Positions 1 to 8,847 of a stretch of 12,409 nt of DNA are shown here, piece by piece. The translations under genes were made by a program, and so were the position numbers. The notes under the pieces are model-generated. The model made no database searches, had not been told where the DNA came from, and saw only the letters and a program-made list of their open reading frames with translations. Every line of letters begins with the position of its first letter. The first letter of the stretch is position 1. The DNA comes from Fomitopsis serialis. Its lineage: Eukaryota > Basidiomycota > Agaricomycetes > Polyporales > Fomitopsidaceae. Location: the NCBI RefSeq assembly GCF_022376445.1, contig NW_025955732.1, positions 1 to 12,409 of the forward strand, in the 5' to 3' direction.

Positions 1-399
1 CAAACCCTAGGTGGTAACCCTCACGTTAGCGGTGAATTGACCGAGTCTCCTACGTTCCAGTAGTCAATATCAGGCCATGGCCAATCGTCATGATCCATTC
101 ACTGTTGGAGATCAGAGACTCGCGCACAGCTGCCCTATGGGATTGCATGTTGCATTGGTAAGCGGCTCACCAGGCGCCATCGGCGTTCGCTGACACGGTA
201 AGAAAGCCCCTGACTCTCGGTGTATGGCCATTTGCAGTGGACTTGTCAGTGCGGTATCCATTTTTCACACGTGTGGCTTCATCTGATGTGTCCCGGACCA
301 CTCTGGCAGATATGCGACACGCGTCGAAAGGACGTGGGTATCTCTACGATGACTACGTCTCCGTATCCCAGGGGACGTGCGCTAGCACTCGGCAACTCG
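1..399. other. Leading segment, no supported gene
   Basis: No ATG-initiated reading frame with convincing protein character was found on either strand. The longest open frame on the plus strand begins with GTG and has no recognisable composition. It is most simply read as intergenic DNA and upstream promoter sequence of the membrane-protein gene that follows. Confidence 0.4.
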
Positions 400-408
400 T
401 ATATATAT
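400..408 (+). promoter_or_regulatory. TATA box of the membrane-protein gene
   Basis: An alternating TATATATAT run lies 38 nt upstream of an ATG at 446 and 59 nt upstream of a better-placed ATG at 467 (context GAACCATGTC). The spacing suits a fungal TATA box with transcription starting near 430. It also suggests that the gene's 5' end is present here rather than further upstream. Confidence 0.45.
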
Positions 409-445
409 GAAGTGAGTTGATGCCCATGAACATTGAACATTGATT

Positions 446-2655
446 ATGGGTCCTCCGGCTAGAACCATGTCGAACTCGACGATCTTCATTTCGTGGAAAG
501 CTGATCCTGATTACCGTGGTACATTCGACATCCTATCCAGCTGTCTCAGCACCCTCGGCATCTGCGTCTGGTCTGCTGTGCATGACGACATATCTGACCA
601 CCGGCGGTGGTATTTGAGATTCATCAGGAAGTTGGGTTGGCTCGTCGTTGGGCTCTTGGCGCCGGAATTCCTGCTATACATCGCGGTGCGCCAATTTGCT
701 CAAGCAAGGTCGATATTGAAGGAGGCCGAACGAACGTTCACCACAGAGTCGCCTTCACCATCGTGGTTTCAGGAATTGACAGTCAGATCTAGGTTCGTAA
801 GGAAGTTGTTCGAAATTCCGGTCAGTACAGTACTTATCCCGATGCGACCGATGCTCATTCTAGCGAGACAAATAGGAGTCTAATCCGGGTTCTCCCAATG
901 AGGATGTTGTTCCTCTGGTTCGCAGCGCGAGGGACGCAGTGAAGACCTTTCGTAGGCATCGGTGGACGATGACACATGCGTTCTACGCTACCATGGGCGG
1001 GTTCAGACTCGACGTTGTTGACGAATCGGGTAGCCACTATCTACCAGCCTGGCAATCAGAGGGCATCATATCGCCTTTCGGAATCCTGTTCCTCATGAAG
1101 CATGAGCCCACGCTCATTCCTGATATCTCTGTCGCAGACATATGGGACAAAGCAGACTGACTGGCGAAAGCGCTGCTCATATGGCAGCTGCTGTGGTTCA
1201 TCACCAACGTCGGGAACCGCCTCGGGCATGGCTTGCCCCTCAGCCTCCTGGAGGTGACGACTATCAGCCACGGATTATGCACATTGTGGACGTATGTGTT
1301 GTGGTGGAGCAAGCCCCTAGGAGTGCGGGAAGCGACGGTCATCACGGGAGCGTCACAACTCGGGGCTTGAATGACTATGTTGACTCCTCCACACAGGTAC
1401 ATGATCGGAGGCCTCATGTGCTTCCGTCGTGATCCTGAAATTGACAGCCTCGACGCTATTCAAGTGAAGGATCTGCTGGAAGCTGCATGTGAGTGTATGG
1501 CATCCAGTGCGGTACCAGGTGAGCGCACTCTGTCCATAAGTATCATCATGATCGATTTTCCTGACGATGCTGCATTTGTCTTCCAGAGCTCCTTATAGAG
1601 ATCCGTAGAGAAATATCGGTCTATCACGATATCGATCACGCTGCCCGAGCGCGGTGCTACTTGACATGGTATCAGCTCCTTCTCGAAAGACATACACACG
1701 AGATGAAGGGTAGGAATACCACCAGTTCTGATCGTATGTGCTCTGGTCACTGAGGAACTATTGGCACAGATTCATGGAATTTTAAGCTGCTAGTACAAAG
1801 CAAGGAACTCTCGTTGCAAGAAAACATGTTATCATTCTCCATCACGTTGGACGGCGACATCCTTGCCTTACCTATCGGGCGGGATGCTACCCTTGCAGCG
1901 AACACATCCGAGGCTTATACGATCGCTTACGACACTCTCAGGTCATGTTACAAGTCTGTCGTATTCCTGCCGGCACCCAGAGTCCTTGACTATGCACATG
2001 CGAAGCCGGATCGCGATCGCTCGATATGGACGTCGTGGGGTTGGCTGTCGAAAACCATCTCTCGGCTGCTGACGAATTATGTCTTTCGTTCAGCGCTTCC
2101 GTGGTCCATGTTCAAGGGCACCATCCCAGTGCCGTTGACCCGACATGTCTACGAAGATGGGAGCTTGCCGCACGAGCAGTTGACCGCTATGGCGACGCCG
2201 TCTTTTCCGCGACATCTGTCCCTTTTATCATCCCCTTCGCAACACTGCAGTCATGGGTTGGGACCATCCGAGTCGGGCCAGCCGACCATCGAATCGTCTT
2301 TCCCCTGACGATGTTCGCTACCCTCTTCTGTGCCACCTACGGCATGCCCCACCTGCTAGGATGGCACACATCCTTCCCGACCGACCTGGAAGGGTTCTTG
2401 TGGCGTGCTGCCACACTCACAGTAACCGGGACGGCGTGCGTAGCTGTATCTATAGTCCTGCTAGCGAGCTACATCACCATGCGCGTCAACGGTGATATAG
2501 TTGCTGTGCAGAAAGGTGTGGTCTATGTCGCGCTCTTGGTTTATGTGACATCGAGCGGGTATTTACTTATCGGGAGTGTCAGACAGCTGTCTGCGTTGCC
2601 TCCTCGCGTATTCGACATCCCACCGGGGACGCAGTCGTTGCCCCATCTCGGGTAA
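446..2655 (+). CDS. Agaricomycete multi-pass membrane protein, interrupted by in-frame TGA
   Basis: Function unknown. The conserved blocks are ones I associate with a large family of uncharacterised Agaricomycete membrane proteins: DPDYRGTFDIL then LLAPEF (about 500-680), HAFYATMGGF (977-1006), WDKAD then WQLLWF and LLEVTT then LWWSKPL (1142-1320), and GMPHLLGWHTSFPTDLEGFLWR (2341-2409, split by me as GMPHLLGW and FPTDLEGFLWR) followed by hydrophobic stretches, ending PPGTQSLPHLG before TAA. I count about seven to eight candidate membrane segments. Two introns are clear: 1519-1586 (GTGAGC...TTCCAG) and 1710-1769 (GTAGGA...GGCACAG), both phase 1. A weaker one is 1352-1396. The first junction (about 797-925) and the last (about 2130-2290) are unresolved, because the reading frame changes there. 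TGA at 1158-1160 cuts a conserved block between WDKAD and LAKALL. The gene is therefore a probable pseudogene, a readthrough gene, or contains a base error. Confidence 0.6.
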
Positions 2656-3070
2656 ATTTTGTTGTTCTCGCAGGTACCATGTGTATTAATTCTACTTGTT
2701 CGTTGGTGTACTACAAGCACCAGCCCGCCTTTACTTTACTTCGTATCGTTCTAATCTTTCTCTAGCAGGTCTCTTAAAGGTAGTGCCATATTGTCCTAGC
2801 AGTTTGTACGGGGTATGTGCCAATTAGCGATACATCGACTCGAGCTTTCGATAAATATGTATATCGATAGTACGTACTTAAGCTAGGAGCTGCCAATTAC
2901 ACGACCGCCTAGTAGGTGCGCGCACACAGAAGCCTTTCCAAAAGTGGAGCATTGGTGCCCTTATAGGGCAACTCTAGTAGATGGACGAGCTCGACGCCAC
3001 TTGTAATTGCAGGGATGACATCACCGTGACGCAGCGCTCTCCAGCATCGTCAAGCGCGTCCTCGAGTGCA
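2656..3070. other. Intergenic region, 3' flank and upstream promoter DNA
   Basis: About 400 bases with no supported gene. It is AT-richer than its neighbours, with T-rich stretches near 2730-2765 and ATAAATATGTATATCGATAG near 2850. It probably holds the 3' UTR of the membrane-protein gene and the distal promoter of the small gene that follows. Confidence 0.4.
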
Positions 3071-3076
3071 TATAAA
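3071..3076 (+). promoter_or_regulatory. TATA box of the small hydrophilic-protein gene
   Basis: TATAAA in the context GCATATAAACG lies 108 nt upstream of the ATG at 3179. Transcription would be expected to start near 3100, giving a 5' UTR of about 75 nt ending in CCTCACCATGG, a strong Kozak context. The open frame that runs through the TATA box from 2981 is therefore not the likely start. Confidence 0.55.
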
Positions 3077-3178
3077 CGATCGAGCACGTCGGTTGACCCA
3101 GCACGACCTACCACACCGCCTGCTTCACTGCAACTCTCAGAAAACAAACTCTTCTTAACGTTACATAACATCCTCACC

Positions 3179-3559
3179 ATGGACACCACGCGCAAGGGTT
3201 TCATCGAGGATCACACCACCGATGACCAGAAATTCAAGAAGCAATATCAGACTGTCGGCCGACCCCCGGTCACGGATCACGACATCAACGACGAGTATAT
3301 GCGCGATCCTCCAGACGTGGGTAGTCCTCTCACTGGCAGCTCAGGGCTGGATACTGAACTGAGATGACAGAACCTGAACATCCCTGGAGAGACGTCGACG
3401 CTGCGCAAGGCACCCGGCCTGAAGGAGGGTGCACAGGAGGTCACAGACCCCAAGCAAGACGGCGTCCTCGGTGACCAGCCCACGGGCAAAGTCCAGAAGA
3501 ATGTCGCGCTAGCAGACTTAGCGAATGAGAATACCGTCCACCCAAACTCGACGTCATGA
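3179..3559 (+). CDS. Small hydrophilic protein with in-frame TGA
   Basis: I do not recognise this family. The frame opens at ATG 3179 with MDTTRKGF, reaches TGA at 3365-3367 after 62 codons, and then stays open in the same frame for 63 more codons to TGA 3557-3559. The second half has the same C/G-ending codon preference and hydrophilic composition (GETSTLRKAPGLKEG, then VTDPKQDGVLGDQPTG). No GT-AG intron removes the first stop. The joined product would be about 127 residues with no signal peptide, membrane segment or cysteine; it is rich in D, T, P, K and Q and is probably disordered. Either a 62-residue protein is made, or the TGA is a nonsense change, a base error (CGA to TGA would be one step) or a readthrough stop. 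Confidence 0.45.
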
Positions 3560-4162
3560 TTTGGTATCGGCGATAGGTTGGAGGGATGAAGGAAGATAGA
3601 AGGACGCTGTAACGCTGTACCATATAATCCTGTTGCAAAGGGGCTTTAGTGAGTCCAATGACATTGAAGTCACCACTGAAAGTGAGATGTGGTCTTTCCT
3701 GCATCGTAACGCGACAGAAATTGGGACGCTGACCCGACAAGACGCGGCGCAACGAACCCCACAATATTCGCCCAACAACACTGATTCCGGCGGAATCCAA
3801 GCTAGACGCTCGCGTGGCCTCAGTATTGTAACTGACCAGTATTCGACTTCGCAACCGCGCAGAACACAGTATATACCTTTCGTCGAACACACGACGTTCA
3901 GCGATTTCGGCCTGCTTGCAGTCCACATCCCAGGCAGTGCGAGCCTGTTCTCAATACGGAGTAATCCACGCACCCTATCACCGAAACTGCCACCACTTTG
4001 CTTCGAAGCTGCTGAGGGCTTGTCTGACTGCATAGACCGCGGTCAATCATGCATCGAGAAACATTGGAACCATTCAATGGCACAGGTCCGACACAGCCAT
4101 CGAGAGTGGCTGGACGTCCACTACCCATCCTCAATGTCCTAAGCACATCGACACGAGAATGG
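3560..4162. other. Intergenic, no supported gene
   Basis: Several open frames of about 160 codons overlap each other on both strands here. Their compositions look random, they lack recognisable domains, and most begin with non-ATG codons. I treat the stretch as intergenic DNA, including the 3' flank of the small upstream gene. Confidence 0.4.
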
Positions 4163-4170
4163 TATAAAAG
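4163..4170 (+). promoter_or_regulatory. Strong TATA box pointing into the antisense of the LYR gene
   Basis: TATAAAAG is followed by an ATG at 4198 and, 85 nt downstream, by ATG 4248 in the near-ideal context GACCATGGCA. The distance and the A/C-rich leader look like a normal fungal core promoter. The reading frame from 4248 runs 62 codons into the reverse complement of the LYR gene's last exon and looks like a shadow of it. The promoter may drive an antisense transcript or be left over from a lost gene. Confidence 0.4.
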
Positions 4171-4299
4171 AGCAATCAACAGGAAGCCTTCAAACAAATG
4201 AATTCACACTACTTCTGCTATATCATCAGTTCACCTGCAAAAAGACCATGGCACAGTATACGCACTTGGTTCTGCCATTGCAATCATCTCGACCCGCAG

Positions 4300-5679
4300 T
4301 CAATACCTCAGGGTATCGTCTTCTCTCCGCCTACGTTCAACCTCGGCCTCGATCTCCACTGCCTCCCGATCCAACCTCTCCCTCTCCTCCGGCCTCCCCC
4401 ACTCGCCCTTATACGCCTCCGGATCCCTCAGCTTGAACCCCAGCCTCTTCTTCACCATGCCTACGTACCCCACCTCGCTCACGCCCCGCGACACCCAGTC
4501 CATGTGCTTCTCCTTCTCGCTCATCCGCGCGAGGATGTGCGCGGGTGGGCCCTGCCTGCGCCGCCGGAGCGTGCGCTTGAGCACGACGCCCGCGCGTTCG
4601 CGCTGCCGCTCCCGCGTCTTGTTCGCTATCCTCTCCCGGCGCGCCGCCATGATCTGCTCAACGAGCTTGGGAGGAAACGGCGTCCGCGCGCGCTCCTCGT
4701 CACGCGCGAGGGTCGCCGTTAACTCTTTGTCGCGGTCCAGCAGGTGTTGTACTGACAGCCCGCCAGCGTCAGCGCGCAACAAAGACAAACACCGGTAGGG
4801 CTACGCACCCCACAGCTCGCCCTTGTCCTTGAACACCCCCTCGAACGACGCGCCGTCGCGCTTAGCCAGCCGCGCGAGCTCGCTCTCGAACTTCGCCTCG
4901 CGCACGAGGTCCTCCCGGAGCTCCCGGTTCGCCACCATCTCGAGCATGCGCTGCTCGCGCTTCTTGCGACGCTTCGCGATCAGCGCGGAGATGTGCAGCG
5001 GCTGGGGAGTCATCCGCGGGAGCGGGCCGTTCACGACGGTGGGGCGCCAGAAGACCCCCGTGAGGATGGGCCGCTTCGCGAGCTTGTCACGCCACGCCTG
5101 GATGCGCGAGGTGAGGTGCGGTCAGAGGGTGGACGGAGAAAGAAGGAGAGGACTGACGAGCATGTCTTTGGCCATTTGATCGTTCCGTGCTTTGATGCGG
5201 CGGAAGGTGACCATCCTGGCGTACCGCTCGACGATGGCCTGTGAACGCGGGTCGCCTGCTTTCGCAGCAGCGAACATGTCTCGCCACTGCGGTCATTCAT
5301 TAAGCATGCCGTCTAGCTCCGGACGTATGTGAACGCACCTTATGATACCGTGCCAGTAGCATCCTCACCGTGCTCGCCTTCCTCAGCCCTTTCTGCTTCT
5401 GGAACAGCGTCCGTATCCTCGACCTAGCTTCGCATCAGGCCAGAGTCACTCCCAAGCCTCGATGATCGAATGGACGGACTGCACGCACCGGACGTCGTCG
5501 CTCGGTGCGTCCCGCAGGAGCCCACGATAGAGCGACCATCGCGTAGGGATGCGGTGGGCCAGGAGGTCGCAGACTGCTGTGCGGAAGCGTGCCGGCCGCA
5601 GTGAGGAGATTATGGCAGCAATTTGAGCGCGGTGTGTGAGCGATTTGGCAGACGAGATAGAGTGGAGGGCCGTAGCCAT
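4300..5679 (-). CDS. LYR-motif protein, probably mitochondrial, five exons
   Basis: Exons on the minus strand: 5679-5489, 5423-5339, 5286-5158, 5097-4809, 4751-4300. The four introns of 65, 52, 60 and 57 nt begin GTGCGT, GTGCGT, GTCAGT and GTGCGT and end in AG. Spliced length is 1,146 nt, 381 residues, with no internal stop. The ATG sits in GTCATGGCT. The first 48 residues are Arg-rich with a single acidic residue (D38), like a mitochondrial presequence. SLYRGLLRD at 49-57 carries the LYR tripeptide (50-52) followed by Leu-Leu-Arg, as in the Complex1_LYR family. A basic helical region follows (to about 135), then GPLPRMTPQPLHISALI (159-175), then a long charged, Arg/Glu-rich coiled-coil-like tail. 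LYR proteins bind mitochondrial acyl carrier protein and help assemble Fe-S, respiratory or ribosomal complexes. The layout recalls the fungal Cup1-like LYR proteins, but I am less sure of the subfamily. The gene is GC-rich compared with its flanks. Confidence 0.8.
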
Positions 5680-5735
5680 GACGGAGGATAGTAGAGCAGT
5701 TGCGGTGAAAGGCGTAGGTACTTATGAGATACCCC

Positions 5736-5747
5736 GGTCGCGCGACC
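5736..5747. promoter_or_regulatory. 12-nt perfect palindrome upstream of the LYR gene
   Basis: GGTCGCGCGACC is a perfect inverted repeat centred about 60 nt upstream of the LYR gene's ATG (minus strand), where a core or proximal promoter element would lie. No TATA box is seen on that strand. A role as a transcription-factor site is an inference from position and symmetry only. Confidence 0.25.
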
Positions 5748-6293
5748 AGAAACTGGATCGTTGACGGATGGTCCTGGTAGTGCTTGATCGAAGAGGTCTG
5801 TCGCGTTCAGTGAGCGGTGGGTCTCGCCACTTCAAGCTTCAAGTCTTCCCGACATAGGTGTGCGAGGACTTTGGCCGCGATGAATGTCAGTAGTTCAAAT
5901 CGAAGAGCAGGACAGTATGGCACTCAGAGGACGTGTGTATCCGAGGCGCCCAGCAGCCACCGGCCCAGCACCGGTCCGGCTTTGTGGCTGAAACCTTAGC
6001 TCTATTTATCGCACCCATCCAGCGAGCACGTCGAATGCTCCTGTCATCATGATGTACCGCAAGGTAAGGGAGAGAAGAAATGCTATGAAAACCCATGTTC
6101 CCGCTCTGGTATGTGCTGGCGATAATTGCGCATCGCTCGTTCAATGCCATGTGGACAGACAGCGGTACTTAAGTGCTGGCTAGTACTTGCTCGAGGTAAG
6201 TACTGAACTATGCCAGGGTACTCACAGGCCGGGAGTCACGGTCAACTTATGTCAGGTAGGGTATCTCTTCGCGGCGCTGACAATGTTCTGTAG
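5748..6293. other. Intergenic, no supported gene
   Basis: The only ATG-initiated frame of any length is on the minus strand (6150-5887, 87 codons). It has no recognisable feature and no clear promoter. Isolated splice-like strings occur near 6196 (GTAAGT) and 6256 (GTAGGG), but the introns they would define are only 32-38 nt long. I see no convincing gene. Confidence 0.35.
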
Positions 6294-6875
6294 TGAAAGT
6301 CGTGTACGGATGTGGATCCCAGCGGCCAGTGCGCAGTATCAATCCACTCGCCCCAAACCTATCCCTGAGGCAGTCCCTGGATTTGACCTCTTTGATATCA
6401 GGGGAGTCGTATCAGGCTCGCACAAGGAAATCAAATATGAGTCCTGGCGCGCCAACGACGAGGTTCATGCAGAGACCAGTCAATTCCAAGCGGATCCACG
6501 CGTAAAAATGGCTGGTTACGACCACACCGAGTCGCCAAGTTCAAGGTCAGTCTGTCACACGCCGACTGCGCCAACCAAATTACTTGATGATTGCATGGAC
6601 AGGTGGACGGACCCGAGCCATACTTACGCTGACGGCAGCGGGCCTCCTCAGGGTGCGCGAGGCTCGGTTGAAACGCAGCTGGAGTCAAGCCCACGACGAG
6701 AATGCGTGGCTGAAGATTGGCTGGAGATGCGGCCCTACGGCGGTTGTTCAAGATAAGCCCCAAAGACAATAGCGGAGCCCAAGAAGCCCAGGATTTAGAA
6801 GCAGTACTGCAGAATGTGCGAAAGGGTACGGCGACTCTGGATCAACAGCTGAAGTGCTGCGTCATACAAGATAGT
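6294..6875 (+). other. Coding-like remnant ending in a CCVIQ-like tail
   Basis: The segment has open frames with uneven coding character and a good intron candidate at 6546-6602 (GTCAGT...GGACAG, 57 nt), but no single frame runs through and I recognise no domain. From 6714 one frame reads to TAG 6873-6875 and includes EAQDLEAVLQNVRKG, then DQQLKCCVIQDS. The CCVIQ string resembles the C-terminal CaaX tails of the three coiled-coil genes to the right, but two extra residues precede the stop. It could be the eroded 3' end of a further family member, or a coincidence. Confidence 0.25.
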
Positions 6876-7295
6876 TAGTACAGATGTATGAAACCGTGTC
6901 ACGTACAGGGTATGTATCCTCTTCCTCCGCAACTCAGGTCATACCAGAGAAGCTGCGGTCTACATGAGCTTGGGCTTCGAGTGCATGATGCATGAGGCCT
7001 CATGAGGAGCTAAGCCTCAGCGGAGCGCCATAAGTACACGTGAAGCGCACGCGCAATACCATGCGTAGAGCAGACTGCAAGTGGACCAGCCTGGCCTGTA
7101 CGTTCATAACGGTAGTCTGTATCAAATTCGCATAGCAGGCCGGCATACGTGTTCAGCGGACTCCTCAACGCATCGCCTTCGACTACGATAAACGCAATCA
7201 CCGCCACCAAACGTGCTGCTAGAAATGCGGCCAACCTCCAACTTGGAGAGGCGTGCTCAGAGACCGCCTCAGGGCCCTAAGCCACGCTGCATGTC
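6876..7295. other. Promoter-side intergenic region with a 14-nt palindrome
   Basis: No supported gene. CATGAGGCCTCATG at 6991-7004 is a perfect palindrome about 350 nt upstream of the first coiled-coil gene. A minus-strand open frame (7234-7010) starts with TTG and is not accepted, although its first 20 residues are hydrophobic. Confidence 0.3.
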
Positions 7296-7302
7296 TATAT
7301 AA
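7296..7302 (+). promoter_or_regulatory. TATA box of coiled-coil gene A
   Basis: TATATAA in the context GTCTATATAACGAC lies 59 nt upstream of the ATG at 7355. Transcription would start near 7325-7330, giving a short C/A-rich leader. The spacing is typical for a fungal TATA promoter and fixes the start at 7355 rather than at the open frame that begins upstream. Confidence 0.55.
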
Positions 7303-7354
7303 CGACAGCCCGGAAGCCGACTCGTGCACCATAATCTTCACATCCACGACACTC

Positions 7355-8417
7355 ATGTTCGCGAACCGCCAACCCACTCGCAAGGCCACCACCACTACGC
7401 GCCCGTCCGCGCTTTCGCGCTTCGGCTCAGGCTCTGCCAAAGCCACGCCGAGCGAGGCATCCTCGTCCGCTGCGTCTTCCACCGTTGTGTCGCGCAGCCC
7501 AGCTTCCTCCGTCGCTTCCCTTACGCTCAGCGATGAGCCCGCACCCACAAATGGTCGCGCGTCGCCGTCGAAGGCCTCGACCATGCCGGCGAAGCGCCAG
7601 CTCACCCGGCAGGATTCGCTTCGGCCTTCTGCACTCAAGCGATTCAGCACCAGCGCCGTCAGCTTGGTCAAAGGACAGGGACTCACCAATGGCGCTGAGA
7701 CGCCCGTGCCCGTCGCTCCTGTCTCGGGCAGCCCCACGTCGTCAGTGAGCTCACTCCCAATTGGGCCCGACCCTGGAGAGGGTGCAACGAGGACGATCGA
7801 GGAGCTGCGTACGAAGGTAAGGCCAATGGGCAGTTTCGACGTTTTTCCCCATTCGCTGACGACTCATGGCTAGCTGGATGCGGCGGAGGAGGCTTTGACT
7901 ACGGAGCAGAGCAGGCTAACAACACTCGAGGAGCGCATCAGGATCCTCGAAGTCGCGAAGGAGGAACATGTCCAAGAGGAAGCCACTCAGCGGGAGAGGC
8001 AGCTTGCCCTGAACGCCCAACTCGACGAGCTACGGGCGCAGCTTGCGCGCTCCGAAGACGAGGTCCACAATAGAGACCGGGAGCTAGAGGCTGCACGAGC
8101 AGAAGCCGCGCAAGGGAGAGAAGCCCAGGAGGGGATCCGGAGAGGGCTCGAGGCGAACTCGCGGATGTGCGGTCCAGCTGCTGGACGCACAGGAAGTGTC
8201 ACGCAGGAGAGCGGACGAGCTGGAAGCAGCAAGGCGCGAGGCAGGGGAGGCGGTGAACGAAAGGAGCGCCCTGCAGCAGAAGGTCGGCGACCTCGAGGTG
8301 TCACTCAAGACGGCACTGGACAACGGCGAGCAGGAGAGGAGGCGGTTGAACGAGGAGATCGCCAAGTTGAAGGAGGATCTGAAGAAGGCACCGTCGGCCG
8401 GGTGTACCATTCAGTGA
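7355..8417 (+). CDS. Coiled-coil protein A with C-terminal CaaX box (CTIQ)
   Basis: Exon 1 is 7355-7816, the intron 7817-7873 (GTAAGG...GGCTAG, 57 nt, phase 0), exon 2 7874-8417. Residues 1-154 are Ser/Thr/Pro/Ala-rich and hold two copies of one module: RPSALSRFGS from residue 16 and RPSALKRFSTSAVSLVKGQ from residue 90, each followed by a Ser-rich stretch with S-P-x-S-S-V-x-S-L. From residue 155 (LDAAEEA) to near the end is a continuous heptad coiled coil, Leu-rich at position a. The protein ends GCTIQ, a CaaX box; Gln in the last position favours farnesyltransferase, so a lipid-anchored, membrane-tethered coiled coil is inferred. Exon 2 changes frame twice, near 8155 and near 8174, each as if one base were missing. 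Paralogue B has ELSVMKFQLSDAQ where A reads ELADVR then QLLDAQ, which supports both. Intended length is about 335 residues. Partners unknown. Confidence 0.75.
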
Positions 8418-8755
8418 GGGCGACGCGGGGAGTGCGCGCGTGCATCGGGGGCTATTGTTTGTACACCTGATCTTGTAACATATCGTTTATCAGAGTGTTG
8501 TATGTACGCTGTCTAAGGCCCTGGAGTGGAGATGTCTCGATATCAGCATATGAAGCCTCGCGATGAACGTACGCACGTTGTATACCATGCACCTGTTGCA
8601 CGGTATTGCATTCGCAGTATGCCCCTTGTCAGGAGGTTATTGACGGGCCTCGAACTACCCGCTGCGCGACCTTTAGCTGCTATGTGCGTGCCCGACGGTT
8701 CCTGCGCAGCTGCGAGCCCCATGAGGACCTCGTTCATAGGTCGCACCAACGCACC
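8418..8755. other. Spacer between coiled-coil genes A and B
   Basis: This is the 3' flank of gene A and the distal promoter of gene B. The open frames present have no protein-like composition, or start with GTG. I see no RNA gene or repeat. Confidence 0.4.
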
Positions 8756-8758
8756 ATA

Positions 8759-8766
8759 CATATAGG
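8759..8766 (+). promoter_or_regulatory. Weak TATA-like element of coiled-coil gene B
   Basis: CATATAGG in CCATACATATAGGTTTG lies about 80 nt upstream of the ATG at 8848. It is only a partial match to a TATA box, but its distance to the start resembles that of the stronger element in front of gene A. Confidence 0.25.
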
Positions 8767-8847
8767 TTTGACGGTTCCGCACAGACCCACCTCGCATTTC
8801 ATCCACAACCCAGCTCCTCCCACCTTTCCGATTATCCACAGATTGTC

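Noticed and set aside
1158..1160. Selenocysteine at the TGA codon
   Set aside because: Basidiomycetes are not known to use selenocysteine, and the residue expected in this family is not cysteine.
3554..4142. Several overlapping frames of about 160 codons on both strands
   Set aside because: Mutually exclusive, mostly non-ATG starts, random-looking composition and no recognisable motif. The minus-strand one at 4033-3554 does start with ATG but has nothing else in its favour.
4198..4798. Plus-strand Pro/Leu/Arg-rich frames
   Set aside because: Shadows of the GC-rich LYR gene on the other strand; their odd composition follows from its codon bias.
5797..5811. TGT CGC GTT CAG TGA as another CaaX end
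   Set aside because: CRVQ is not a good CaaX box because of the Arg, and the preceding frame has no coiled-coil character.
7010..7234. Minus-strand 74-codon frame with a hydrophobic, signal-peptide-like start
   Set aside because: It begins with TTG rather than ATG, has no promoter or splice support, and lies in the promoter region of coiled-coil gene A.
7219..7737. Minus-strand 172-codon frame
   Set aside because: It is the antisense of exon 1 of coiled-coil gene A, whose plus-strand frame has a TATA box, ATG, intron and paralogue support.
8167..8192. Possible 26-nt GT...CAG intron in gene A
   Set aside because: It would still leave one frame break, and the bases encode VR then QLLDAQ, which align with the coil of paralogue B.
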